The notes beneath the pieces are model-generated. The model saw only the letters and a list, made by a program, of their open reading frames with translations. It did no database searches and was not told the DNA's origin. Made by a program: the position numbers and the translations under genes. This document shows positions 7,460-15,042 of a stretch of 39,012 nt of DNA, in pieces. The stretch is from positions 1-39,012 of the forward strand of contig JAGHUD010000074.1 in NCBI GenBank assembly GCA_018065005.1, written 5' to 3'. Each line of letters starts with the position of its first letter. The first letter of the stretch is position 1. The DNA comes from Candidatus Physcousia equi. Lineage in GTDB: Bacteria; Bacteroidota; Bacteroidia; Bacteroidales; Bacteroidaceae.

Positions 7460-8439
7460 TTCTTGCCTCCTTTCTTAGCCATTTCGCCGAAGCGCTTTGG
7501 CTTGCAATAGGTGTTGATAAGGGGTGTAAAGGCGTTCATGATGAGGATGGCGAAAGACATGCCTTCAGGATAAGCGCCCCAAAGACGGATGACAACGGTG
7601 AGGAAACCGATGCTGCATCCATAGATGATCTGTCCCTTGCGAGTCATGGGTGAGGTGACGTAGTCGGTGGCCATATAGCAGGCACCAAGTATCATGCCGC
7701 CACCAAGCAAGTGAACAAGCGGATTGACGTAGGTGGTGGGATCAATCAAATACAAGACACCCGTAAAGACTGCAACGGTGCTCAGTATGCTGATAGGAAT
7801 GTGCCAGGTGATGATCTTCTTCCAAAGCATGAAGGCCAGACCGAGCAAGAGGGCAAGTGCACTGACCTCGCCCAACGAACCGCCGACATTACCCAACAAG
7901 AGGTCGGTTGCGCCAGGTATCTCGTCTATGCGACCTGCCGCAAGAAGCCCAAGCGGCGTTGCTGCGGTTACTGCGTCTGCGCCCATAGCAGTCAATTGAC
8001 CTGGCTCTGGCCATGTAGTCATCTGAACGGGGAACGATATCAAGAGGAAGACGCGACCTACGAGCGCTGGATTGAAAGGATTGCAGCCCAAACCGCCAAA
8101 GGTCATCTTGCCGATGCCGATGGCAACCAGTGCTCCGATGAGGACAATCCAGATGGGCAGATTGCTAGGAAGATTAAAACCAAGAAGCAGACCCGTCAGG
8201 ATGGCTGATCCATCGCAGATGGTGCAACGCTCTGTCTTGAGCAGGAACTTGGCTATCGCCCACTCGAAAAAGACGCAAGACAGCACGGACGTAGCCAGAA
8301 CTGCAGCTGCGCCCACGCCGAAGAAGGCAAGACTGGCTGCCAATGCCGGCACAAGTGCCAAGCATACGCCATACATGTTCTTCTGGACGCTGTCGCCACC
8401 ATGAACATGTGGTGAAAGGGATATGATAAGTTTATTCAT
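7456..8439 (-). CDS. rnfD: RNF complex subunit RnfD (covalent FMN)
   Basis: A polytopic membrane subunit of about 327 residues, homologous to NqrB. The N-terminus MNKLIISLSPHVHGGDS is the family signature, so I chose ATG 8439. ATG 8460 would add seven residues, but its codon lies in a small CATCTG...CAGATG hairpin (8458-8477). Other motifs are CDGSAILTGLLLGFNLP, KMTFGGLGCNPFNPALVGR and the flavinylation motif DAVTAAT (155-161), placing FMN on Thr161. The C-terminus is basic (AKKGGKK). It sits 371 bp after rnfC, an unusually long gap inside this operon that is partly filled by a tandem-repeat array; I see no promoter there, so co-transcription is still likely. Confidence 0.93.
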   Translation of the reverse strand: MNKLIISLSPHVHGGDSVQKNMYGVCLALVPALAASLAFFGVGAAAVLATSVLSCVFFEWAIAKFLLKTERCTICDGSAILTGLLLGFNLPSNLPIWIVLIGALVAIGIGKMTFGGLGCNPFNPALVGRVFLLISFPVQMTTWPEPGQLTAMGADAVTAATPLGLLAAGRIDEIPGATDLLLGNVGGSLGEVSALALLLGLAFMLWKKIITWHIPISILSTVAVFTGVLYLIDPTTYVNPLVHLLGGGMILGACYMATDYVTSPMTRKGQIIYGCSIGFLTVVIRLWGAYPEGMSFAILIMNAFTPLINTYCKPKRFGEMAKKGGKK

Positions 8440-8687
8440 AGATTGTGTCAGACTTCCCATCTGCTTTGATTCAGATGTCGGAAGAGTCTCTTTATGATGA
8501 TTACTAATGATTCTATTTCGTGCCCTCCGGCGCACTGCTCCGTATCCTCCAGGCTTCATTCTCGTACTTACAGGCTCATCGCTTCATACACACTGGCTCT
8601 CTGTTTCGTAACAACCGGACCTCATTTGCGTGTGCACCGGCATTGCAAGGAGGCTATGCTGAACAACTCTTGCGGGGAGCGAGCCAA

Positions 8688-8806
8688 CGTGTGAGAGACA
8701 GTGTGGGAGACCGTGCGAGAGACAGTGTGGGAGACCGTGCGAGGGACAGTGCGAGGACCGTGCGAGGGAGACCGTGCGGAGGCGTGAGGGGCAGTGCGGA
8801 GGCGTA
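8688..8806. repeat. 24-bp tandem repeat array between rnfC and rnfD
   Basis: CGTGTGAGAG or CGTGCGAG-type units begin at 8688, 8712, 8736, 8759 and 8773 (spacing 24, 24, 23, 14), then decay into GGCGTGAGGGGCAG. The array ends 5 bp before the rnfC stop codon. It is purine-rich on the plus strand and pyrimidine-rich in the RNF mRNA. The rest of the gap (8440-8687) shows no gene or promoter that I can support. Confidence 0.85.
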
Positions 8807-8810
8807 AAAC

Positions 8811-10154
8811 TTACTTCTGGGCTCTGCTGCGGATGATACCCATGACCGTAGATTTGCCGAGACGGATGTTGTCGAGCGAGTGACGATGGCTGGGGCAGGT
8901 GAATTGGCAGGATCCGCACTCGATGCAACTAACTACGTCTTCGTTTTCTGCTGTTTCCCAGTCCTGCTGCGAGCTAACCGTTGCCAAAAGATAAGGTTCG
9001 AGACCCATGGGGCAAACGCTCACACACTTGGCGCAGCGGATGCAAGGCTCTGGGGTGCTGCGACGCGCCTCCTTGTCGTTCATGATGAGCAAGCCACTTG
9101 AGCCCTTGGTCATGGGCACTTCGAGCGAGATGAGCGCTTTGCCCATCATCGGTCCGCCACCGATAATCTTACCCGTATCTTCGGGTAAGCCACCACACTC
9201 ATCAATGAGTTGCTGGAATGGGGTGCCCAGACGAGCCATGAGGTTGGAAGGATTCTTCACGCTCTTTCCCGTCACCGTGATGACGCGGTCGATGAGCGGT
9301 TTGTTCTTCATCACAGCTTGATAGATGGCAAACGCTGTGCCCACGTTCTGCACCACTGCACCAACGGCAATGGGTATAGCAGGAGGAGCCGGTACCTGTC
9401 GAGCAATCACGGCGTCGATGAGTTGTTTTTCGCCGCCTTGCGGATACTTCACCTTGAGAGGAACGATTTCAATGTTGGGATGCGAAGCGGCCTTTTCTGT
9501 CATCAGCGCGATGGCATCAGGCTTATTGTTTTCGATGCCGATATAGCCCTTTGTCACATCAACAGCCTTCATGATGCACTCCACACCTTCGAGAATCTCG
9601 TCGGCATGCTCGAGCATCAGTCGATGGTCAGCAGTGAGATAAGGCTCACACTCTACAGCATTGATGATGACACATTCTGCCTTGCAGCCTGGAGGTGGAC
9701 AGAGTTTCACATGACAAGGGAAGGTGGCACCACCCATACCAACAATGCCAGCCGTCTTTATCTTCTCTACTATGGTCTTTGCATCCAGTTCGGGGTGAGC
9801 ACTGAGTTTTTCTAAAGTAGCAGAGCGATCAATGCCTTCTTCCCACTCGTCGCCCTCAACATCCACATAGACCGCCATGCGACGGCTGTTGCTGCTGTCG
9901 AGCGCCACATCAACCTTGCTCACCTTGCCGCTTACACTTGAATAAACCGGAGCTGAAACAAATCCGCCCGCTTCACCGAGCAGGGTGCCCACCTTGACAA
10001 GGTCGCCCTTCTTAACGACAGGCTTAGCAGGTGCGCCGATGTGCTGGAACATACTGAAAACAGCCTGCTTGGGCAGAGCAGCCTCACGAATGGGACTGCC
10101 AGCAGACAGTTTATTCTCTGCGGGATGAACACCGCCAATCTTAAATGTCTTCAT
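8811..10154 (-). CDS. rnfC: RNF complex subunit RnfC
   Basis: The peripheral cytoplasmic subunit that handles NAD(H): it carries an FMN/NADH-binding fold and two [4Fe-4S] clusters. The 447-residue protein has an N-terminal lipoyl-like/RnfC barrel region (GGVHP...), the glycine-rich GIVGMGGATFPCHVKL segment (137-151) and NAVECEPYLTADHRLM. Two ferredoxin motifs follow near the C-terminus: Cys371-374-377-381P and Cys410-413-416-420P. It is of normal length for the short type without the long C-terminal repeats seen in some proteobacteria. It begins 6 nt after the rnfB stop. The repeat array at 8688-8806 abuts its stop. Confidence 0.96.
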   Translation of the reverse strand: MKTFKIGGVHPAENKLSAGSPIREAALPKQAVFSMFQHIGAPAKPVVKKGDLVKVGTLLGEAGGFVSAPVYSSVSGKVSKVDVALDSSNSRRMAVYVDVEGDEWEEGIDRSATLEKLSAHPELDAKTIVEKIKTAGIVGMGGATFPCHVKLCPPPGCKAECVIINAVECEPYLTADHRLMLEHADEILEGVECIMKAVDVTKGYIGIENNKPDAIALMTEKAASHPNIEIVPLKVKYPQGGEKQLIDAVIARQVPAPPAIPIAVGAVVQNVGTAFAIYQAVMKNKPLIDRVITVTGKSVKNPSNLMARLGTPFQQLIDECGGLPEDTGKIIGGGPMMGKALISLEVPMTKGSSGLLIMNDKEARRSTPEPCIRCAKCVSVCPMGLEPYLLATVSSQQDWETAENEDVVSCIECGSCQFTCPSHRHSLDNIRLGKSTVMGIIRSRAQK

Positions 10155-10160
10155 ATCTGC

Positions 10161-11135
10161 TTACTGTTTTGTGGATTCATTAGAATTAGTTGGAGAAGAT
10201 GCATCAGATGCAGGAGCCGAAACAGCAGGAGTAGCGGGTTCAGCGGTGCGAGAAGCAGGAACTGCAGTATGTTCAGCGGTACCGGGAGCAGGAGCAGCAG
10301 CCTTCTTTGGTGGGAAGTTGAAGCCCTTGATGACTCCACGCGGGCATACCTCTTCACATTTGCGGCACAATTTGCACTTTTCGGGATCGATATATGCGAG
10401 GTTTGCTTCGAGTGTGATGGCTTCGAACTTTTCGCAAGTCTTCACGCACTTTCCGCAACCAATGCAACTGTTCTTGCACACCTTGGTGGCTATGATGCCT
10501 TTGTCCTTGTTGTTGCAGAGCACCACAACGCGGCGGCCCTTAGGACCAACGGGGCGCAGTTCGATGAGTCCGCGTGGACAAGCCTTTTGGCATGCGCCAC
10601 AGCCCGTACACTTCGTCTCGTCCACTTCAGCAATGCCCGTTTCGGGATTCACCTGAATGGCGCCAAAGAGACATGCTCTGACGCAGTCGCCTTCGCCCAA
10701 GCAGCCGTAGAGGCACTGGGTCTCGCCCATGCCCGTCATGCTTTGGATGCGGCAAGTATGTGCGCCGTCATACACAACAGCGTGGGGACGTGCATCGCAA
10801 GTACCTGAGCAGCGCACCACTGCCACCTTGGGTGAAGCAGCGCTTGCCTGCAGTCCGAGTATGCATGCCACTTTTTCCATCACTTCCTTTCCGCCGGGCG
10901 CACAGTTCAGGTCACCGAGGCTTCCGCTCGCCGACGCCTTCACGCAAGCATTGGCAAATCCACCGCAACCGGGGTATCCACAGCCGCCGCAGTTTGCCTG
11001 AGGCAGCACGGCAGCCACTTCGCCGATGCGCGGATCTTCGTGCACAGCAAACTTCTTGGAAGCAAAGAACAGTATCACAGCAGATACCAAACCGATGCTT
11101 CCGAGCACGATTACTGCAATCTGAATCACATTCAT
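10161..11135 (-). CDS. rnfB: RNF complex subunit RnfB (ferredoxin-accepting)
   Basis: RnfB is the polyferredoxin subunit that accepts electrons from reduced ferredoxin. The 324-residue protein has one N-terminal membrane helix (about 5-25), a four-cysteine Fe-S motif (NCGGCGYPGCGGFA, Cys49-52-57, plus a later cysteine), and several ferredoxin motifs: an atypical CLYGCLGEGDC with Cys155, Cys176-179-182-186P, Cys224-227-230-234 and Cys254-257-260-264P. The last 45 or so residues form a low-complexity Ala/Pro/Thr/Ser tail with no cysteine. It follows rseC by 101 bp and is followed closely by rnfC. The many clusters give a wire from ferredoxin toward RnfC and the membrane. Function is secure from motifs and operon. 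Confidence 0.96.
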   Translation of the reverse strand: MNVIQIAVIVLGSIGLVSAVILFFASKKFAVHEDPRIGEVAAVLPQANCGGCGYPGCGGFANACVKASASGSLGDLNCAPGGKEVMEKVACILGLQASAASPKVAVVRCSGTCDARPHAVVYDGAHTCRIQSMTGMGETQCLYGCLGEGDCVRACLFGAIQVNPETGIAEVDETKCTGCGACQKACPRGLIELRPVGPKGRRVVVLCNNKDKGIIATKVCKNSCIGCGKCVKTCEKFEAITLEANLAYIDPEKCKLCRKCEEVCPRGVIKGFNFPPKKAAAPAPGTAEHTAVPASRTAEPATPAVSAPASDASSPTNSNESTKQ

Positions 11136-11177
11136 GTTATTGTTTTGTTTTTTGTTATTTCCTGTAAAAAAGATTCA

Positions 11178-11270
11178 GCCTCAAAGGGTGTTCTATTCCA
11201 TCTCAAAGACCGTTCCATTGCATCTCAAAGGCCGTTCTATTCCATTTCAAAACCGAATTTCGCCTCAAAC
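11178..11270. repeat. 22-bp tandem repeat array across the rseC stop
   Basis: Units with the core TCAAAG/TCAAAA begin at 11178, 11200, 11222 and 11244 (exactly 22 bp apart) with a partial copy at 11262. The array extends from the 101-bp rseC-rnfB gap into the last codons of rseC, so the final residues of RseC are written by the repeat. Confidence 0.85.
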
Positions 11271-11647
11271 CGTCCACGCAACATATATATTAATATATAA
11301 TATACAGAGAGCGCCACCAAGGCACTTGCGGCAGCAAGGGCATCATTCGCTCCGAGCACGCTGCACGCAGCAACCGTTGCCACCACAAAAAGCAGGGGAA
11401 GTGCATAGGCCAACCATGTAGCCTTGAGTCCTTGACGCAAACTCCCAACTAGTACCACTCGCTGCCCTATTTCGTAGGGCTTGGAGTTGCAGCGTACCTC
11501 GACAATCTTCTCCTTTGTTTCGCTGCTCTGGCAGAGTTTGGCAGCGGCACAAGCCGCGCACGCCGACGCCTGCACGATGCGCACTTGGACGATTCCGTTC
11601 CCGACGCTTGTCACAACGCCTTCATGTCTTATCTGTTGCGATGCCAT
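11237..11647 (-). CDS. rseC: RseC/MucC-family positive regulator, RNF-associated
   Basis: A 136-residue membrane protein of the SoxR-reducing/RseC family, which precedes rnf genes in many Bacteroidetes. Its N-terminal domain contains ASACAACAAAKLC (Cys30, 33, 39), a redox or metal-type cysteine cluster, followed by a KPYEIGQRVVLVGS stretch. Two hydrophobic segments lie at about 75-95 and 102-120. The usual proposal is a role in assembly or maturation of the RNF complex; this is family knowledge, not seen here. It starts 43 nt after tRNA-Gly on the same strand, without a recognisable promoter. Its 3' end runs into a 22-bp tandem array, so the last residues (RFEAKFGFEME) are probably not conserved. 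Confidence 0.88.
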   Translation of the reverse strand: MASQQIRHEGVVTSVGNGIVQVRIVQASACAACAAAKLCQSSETKEKIVEVRCNSKPYEIGQRVVLVGSLRQGLKATWLAYALPLLFVVATVAACSVLGANDALAAASALVALSVYYILIYMLRGRFEAKFGFEME

Positions 11648-11689
11648 GGGGAGGAGTCAAAACTGTGTTTTAAATGGATGGATGATGAG

Positions 11690-11762
11690 AGCGATAAACG
11701 GGACTCGAACCCGCGACCCTCGGCTTGGGAAGCCAATGCTCTACCAACTGAGCTATTATCGC
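11690..11762 (-). tRNA. tRNA-Gly (anticodon CCC)
   Basis: The minus strand forms a full cloverleaf: acceptor GCGATAA with TTATCGC, D arm GCTCAGTTGGTAGAGC, anticodon loop TTCCCAA giving CCC (reads GGG), and T arm with GGTTCGAGTCC. CCA is not encoded. It sits between the nucleotidyltransferase gene (stop 11811) and rseC on the same strand. No TAnnTTTG promoter is visible in the 48 bp before it, so it may be cut out of a longer transcript. Confidence 0.95.
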
Positions 11763-11769
11763 GCGAATG

Positions 11770-11810
11770 GGCGCACGCAGTGCATTACCACTTCGTGCGC
11801 CTTTATTTTT
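11770..11810 (+). terminator. Strong hairpin between nucleotidyltransferase gene and tRNA-Gly
   Basis: GGCGCACGCAGTG (11770-11782) pairs with CACTTCGTGCGCC (11789-11801), 12 of 13 pairs, followed by TTTATTTTTTT on the plus strand. The T-run is on the plus strand, so it would stop antisense transcription. In the minus-strand mRNA the stem has no U-run after it, leaving read-through into tRNA-Gly possible. Confidence 0.6.
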
Positions 11811-12737
11811 TTAGAACATCTTGTCGGGGTACTGACCGTCGGCATGCAACTTAGCCAACTTTTCCACAACACCGGGACGATCCTCGGGATAGGTGACGCC
11901 AAACCACATAGATGTGGTGGGAAGCACCTCACAAGTAGCTTCGACGCGCTTGATGAGTGTGTCCACCATGAGAGGGATGAAGAACTCGCTCTTGAGGTTC
12001 TCCTGGTTCTTGGGATCAGAGAGGAACTCCTTGAAGTACTCTTCGCTGTAGTCGAAGTAGTCGGGTGTGAACCCCCAGAAGTTCATGGAGCAAGGTGCGT
12101 TCTCTGGAACGGGCACCCACTCTCCATCCTCTTTGTTGTCGGCACGATAAGCCACAGTGCCGTCCTCAAGTCGTGCAATCTTGGTGCGCTCCACCACCGA
12201 GGTGAGGTGATGTGTCTGCTCATCGTTTTCGCAGATGCCACGGCTCACGGTGCCGCTCTCAGAGAGCGTCTTGGCAACGCTGAAACCAACCATGGCATAC
12301 TTGCCCTTGCTGCCTTCGGGTAGTTCGCTGAGGAACTTGCCCATCACCATAAAGGCATCACGATCGTAGAAGTCGTCGCAGTTGAGCACAGCGAAAGGTT
12401 CTTTCACAACGCCCTTGCCCATGAGCACAGCATGATTCGTGCCCCAAGGCTTTTGGCGGCCTTCAGGCACGGTGAATCCTTCGGGCAGTGCGTCAAGTGC
12501 CTGAAAACAGAGTTCGCAGGGAATCTGTCCCTCATACTTAGCCAGAATTTGGGTACGGAACTGCTCTTCGAAGTCCTTGCGGATGACCCATACAATCTTG
12601 CCAAAGCCAGCCTGGATAGCGTCATAGATAGAGTAGTCCATAATGCTCTGTCCTTGAGGACCCAGTGTATCGAGCTGCTTGAGACCACCGTAGCGGCTAC
12701 CCATACCAGCAGCGAGGAGGAAAAGTGTAGGTTTCAT
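11811..12737 (-). CDS. Sugar-phosphate nucleotidyltransferase-like protein
   Basis: A 308-residue cytoplasmic protein of the nucleotidyl transferase fold. The N-terminal LAAGMGSRYGGLKQLD (about 8-23) is the G-x-G-x-R and lysine signature that binds the NTP and starts NDP-sugar synthesis. VLNCDDFYDRDAF carries the metal-binding acidic residues, and PWGTNHAVLMGK resembles the second substrate loop. The last third is less typical, and the exact sugar-phosphate substrate cannot be told. An upstream in-frame start at 12827 would lie ahead of the -7 element, so ATG 12737 is the credible start. The promoter is at 12783-12790, and the next genes on the strand are tRNA-Gly and the RNF operon. Confidence 0.85.
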   Translation of the reverse strand: MKPTLFLLAAGMGSRYGGLKQLDTLGPQGQSIMDYSIYDAIQAGFGKIVWVIRKDFEEQFRTQILAKYEGQIPCELCFQALDALPEGFTVPEGRQKPWGTNHAVLMGKGVVKEPFAVLNCDDFYDRDAFMVMGKFLSELPEGSKGKYAMVGFSVAKTLSESGTVSRGICENDEQTHHLTSVVERTKIARLEDGTVAYRADNKEDGEWVPVPENAPCSMNFWGFTPDYFDYSEEYFKEFLSDPKNQENLKSEFFIPLMVDTLIKRVEATCEVLPTTSMWFGVTYPEDRPGVVEKLAKLHADGQYPDKMF

Positions 12738-12782
12738 TTCTTTATGGATTTGCGTTAAAATTAGTTTTTCATGTTTCGACCA

Positions 12783-12790
12783 CAAAGATA
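12783..12790 (-). promoter_or_regulatory. -7 element of the nucleotidyltransferase gene
   Basis: TATCTTTG on the minus strand, about 45 nt before ATG 12737. No clear TTG at -33. It may also serve tRNA-Gly and the RNF genes by read-through, since none of those has a visible promoter. Confidence 0.6.
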
Positions 12791-12831
12791 AAGTTTTTTC
12801 TTGATACGAGCACACATTTTGTCGCACTTTT

Positions 12832-12863
12832 TTTGCATATTTTCACATTTTTGAATAATTTTG
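12832..12863 (+). promoter_or_regulatory. Promoter of the PAP2 phosphatase gene
   Basis: A -33 TTTGC (12832-12836) and a -7 TAATTTTG (12856-12863) are spaced 20 bp apart on the plus strand. It lies 40 nt upstream of ATG 12909 and back to back with the minus-strand promoter at 12783-12790. Confidence 0.7.
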
Positions 12864-12908
12864 CGGTGTTTTTCGCACTAAACCTTCGTTGAGACATCAA
12901 AAAAACTA

Positions 12909-14459
12909 ATGTTACGTCCCTTCTTCCTCAGCTGCTGCCTCCTGGTCAGCCTACTTTGCGTCTGTGCGCTCTCCGTGCGCGCACAAGCGGACACACTATA
13001 TGCATGCCCGTGCGATACCGATATAATAATGTGCACATCGAAGGCTGACAGCCTGGAGCACCCAGTAGTGGAGAGCGAAAAGCACAACTGGAAGCGCGAA
13101 CTCAGCCGCGTCACCCTACCCTTTCTTGCAACGGGTTTGTCCATTGCCATAGCGCAAAACCAAGTAGACAAGGTGGAGAGCAGAAGCAAGATCCGCTTTT
13201 TAGGCGAAGCAGAAGACTATGCGCAGTACGTGCCCCTCGGAGCCACCTATCTGCTCAAGGCCTGTGGCGTGGAGGGCAGGTCGAAATGGGGGCGCTTGCT
13301 CCTGAGCAATGCCTTCTCTGCTGCCCTGATGGCCACATTTGTCAACTCCATCAAGTACACCGCCCGCAGCACACGCCCCGACGGTTCCACCAGCAACTCC
13401 TTTCCCTCGGGCCACACCGCCACAGCCTTCATGGCAGCCACCATACTCCACAAGGAATATGGTCAAACGCGCTCGCCGTGGTACTCCATCGGTGGCTACG
13501 CCATAGCATCCGGCGTGGGCATCATGCGTGTCCTCAACAATCGCCATTGGGTGGCTGATGTAATGGGTGGTGCTGGCATAGGCATCATCAGCACCGAGCT
13601 CGGCTACCTGCTCACAGACCTCATCTTCAAGGACAAGCACACCATCCGCACCCCCCAAGCGTTCAACGAGCCACAGCGTGAACAGGGCTTCTTCCTCTCC
13701 CTACAGCTTGGTGCCGGTTTTCTGCTTGCCGACCTCTCAGTGCCCGAAAGTATCAAAGCCATAGGAGGACCGGTACGCATCAAGAAGAATGTCAGTGCCG
13801 TGACAGGCATCGAAGGAGCCTATTTCGTCAATCCCCATGTAGGCGTGGGAGGTCGCTTTCGTGTTTCGGGTCTGCCCCTCATGCCAGAATGGAGCGAATG
13901 CCCCCATCCCGACAAGGGCTTCAGTAAGACCACAAACAACCAGATAGTCAATTTCACCTTAGATGCAGGCATCTATGGCGACTACCCCATCAGCCGTTGG
14001 TGCTCCATCGGTGGCAAACTGCTTGTTGGTGCCCGTTTTGCCGGCAACACTTGGTACTGGGGCGACCAGTCTGGCAAACGCGCCGATTTCTTCCAGCACA
14101 TCGACCATCTCCTTGCCACGAATGGTGCTGACAACGATTGCCTTCCCATGTTCTCCATCGAAGGCAAGAGTGCTTTCAATCTGGGCACAGAGTTGAACAT
14201 TAACTTCGCCACCAAGGGTAATCTCGTGTGGCGCATCAACCTTGACTACGACTATTCCCTCATGCCCTATCGTGGCACATTCGGTCACTACCACGCCTCC
14301 GAACTTCGCTCCGCCGTCGCCGCTGCACCGTTGCAAGCAATGGCGGCACCACAAGCCATTGCGAACTACCTCTATACACCCGAACGATATGCATCCGCCC
14401 ACATTAAGCTTGCCCAGCATATCCTGGGTTGCAGCGTATCGCTGAGCACCACTTTCTGA
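12909..14459 (+). CDS. PAP2 phosphatase fused to a barrel-like C-terminal domain
   Basis: A secreted or envelope protein of 516 residues. A signal peptide covers about 1-25 (ending SVRAQ). The PAP2 acid-phosphatase core lies at about 60-245 and all three motifs are present: K149xxxxxxR156P, P166SGH169, and R207xxxxxH213xxxD217. Family members remove phosphate from lipids such as undecaprenyl diphosphate, phosphatidylglycerol phosphate or lipid A; which one cannot be told. The remaining half (about 255-516) alternates aromatic and small residues in short strands (LSLQLGAGFLLADL, GGRFRVSG, INLDYDYSLMPYRG) and ends SVSLSTTF with a terminal aromatic residue, which suggests an outer-membrane beta-barrel. 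I know PAP2 proteins without this second half; the fusion suggests outer-membrane placement and a lipid A-type substrate, which is inference. Confidence 0.85.
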   Translation: MLRPFFLSCCLLVSLLCVCALSVRAQADTLYACPCDTDIIMCTSKADSLEHPVVESEKHNWKRELSRVTLPFLATGLSIAIAQNQVDKVESRSKIRFLGEAEDYAQYVPLGATYLLKACGVEGRSKWGRLLLSNAFSAALMATFVNSIKYTARSTRPDGSTSNSFPSGHTATAFMAATILHKEYGQTRSPWYSIGGYAIASGVGIMRVLNNRHWVADVMGGAGIGIISTELGYLLTDLIFKDKHTIRTPQAFNEPQREQGFFLSLQLGAGFLLADLSVPESIKAIGGPVRIKKNVSAVTGIEGAYFVNPHVGVGGRFRVSGLPLMPEWSECPHPDKGFSKTTNNQIVNFTLDAGIYGDYPISRWCSIGGKLLVGARFAGNTWYWGDQSGKRADFFQHIDHLLATNGADNDCLPMFSIEGKSAFNLGTELNINFATKGNLVWRINLDYDYSLMPYRGTFGHYHASELRSAVAAAPLQAMAAPQAIANYLYTPERYASAHIKLAQHILGCSVSLSTTF

Positions 14460-14489
14460 GCCACAGATCCTTCTTACACCTATTTATAT

Positions 14490-14511
14490 ATAATACGAGG
14501 ACCCGTATTAT
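14490..14511 (+). terminator. Hairpin after the PAP2 gene
   Basis: ATAATACG (14490-14497) pairs perfectly with CGTATTAT (14504-14511). No T-run follows, so this is a weak terminator candidate, 30 nt past the stop. Confidence 0.4.
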
Positions 14512-14537
14512 TAAATCGACCCACCTGAATTATCTAA

Positions 14538-14645
14538 GAAAAGCTGCTGAAAGAAAAGATTAGACAAGCAGCAGAGGCACAGACAAAACAAGCAGCAGAA
14601 GGCAATGAACAAGATGCCCCACAGAAAGCAGTGGCAGAGCCTTGA
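14538..14645 (+). other. Possible gene remnant, 35 codons without a start
   Basis: Between stops at 14535 and 14643 an open frame reads EKLLKEKIRQAAEAQTKQAA... and ends QKAVAEP. Its Ala/Gln/Lys/Glu make-up looks like a coding, helical C-terminus rather than chance. There is no start codon, and the frame just upstream (PELSKK) fits only after a shift. It could be the tail of a lost gene. Confidence 0.25.
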
Positions 14646-14712
14646 CGGAGGGTGTAGTCGAGCGTGTTGTTTACTTTTTTTGTCTTTTTTTTAAATTTCT
14701 GGGGCGAAAGTC

Positions 14713-14742
14713 TTGCAAATAAAAACTTTTTTCGTAACTTTG
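14713..14742 (+). promoter_or_regulatory. Promoter of tRNA-Thr
   Basis: TTG (14713-14715), 19 bp, then TAACTTTG (14735-14742): a textbook Bacteroidetes promoter. The tRNA begins 77 nt downstream. Confidence 0.8.
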
Positions 14743-14819
14743 CATCCGATTTCCGAAGGGCGTGCCGATTGGTGGCAGCTTCCAAAGGTCAGCATCAGCC
14801 GTCCCCGAGGAATCCATCA

Positions 14820-14892
<73 letters not shown>

Positions 14893-14893
14893 C

Positions 14894-14925
14894 AAAAAGG
14901 CGCACATAATTGTGCGCCTTTTTTT
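14894..14925 (+). terminator. Terminator of tRNA-Thr, probably bidirectional
   Basis: AGGCGCAC and GTGCGCCT form a perfect stem with a six-base loop, followed by TTTTTTT on the plus strand. The five A before the stem give a U-run on the minus strand, where it could also end the transcript of the hemerythrin-LuxR gene (stop 15043). Confidence 0.85.
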
Positions 14926-14947
14926 GTATCCGTACTTGGAGCGTAGT

Positions 14948-15042
14948 CATCCGCATCGAGGGCTCAGTGGAAACATAGTGGGGGGAAGCATCCGCCTCAA
15001 GGGCTCAGTGGAAACATAGTAGGGGGGGGGAAAAAGCATCCA
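14948..15042. repeat. Tandem repeat array after the hemerythrin-LuxR gene
   Basis: Two nearly identical units starting CATCCGC (14948 and 14989) share GGGCTCAGTGGAAACATAGT, and a third start CATCCATC lies at 15037. Spacing is 41 and 48 bp; the difference is mostly the length of a G-run and A-run. The third copy overlaps the stop codon of the gene at 15043. Confidence 0.8.

Noticed and set aside
8584..8928. 114-codon minus-strand frame over the rnfC-rnfD gap
   Set aside because: It overlaps the rnfC end in another frame and mainly translates the 24-bp repeat.
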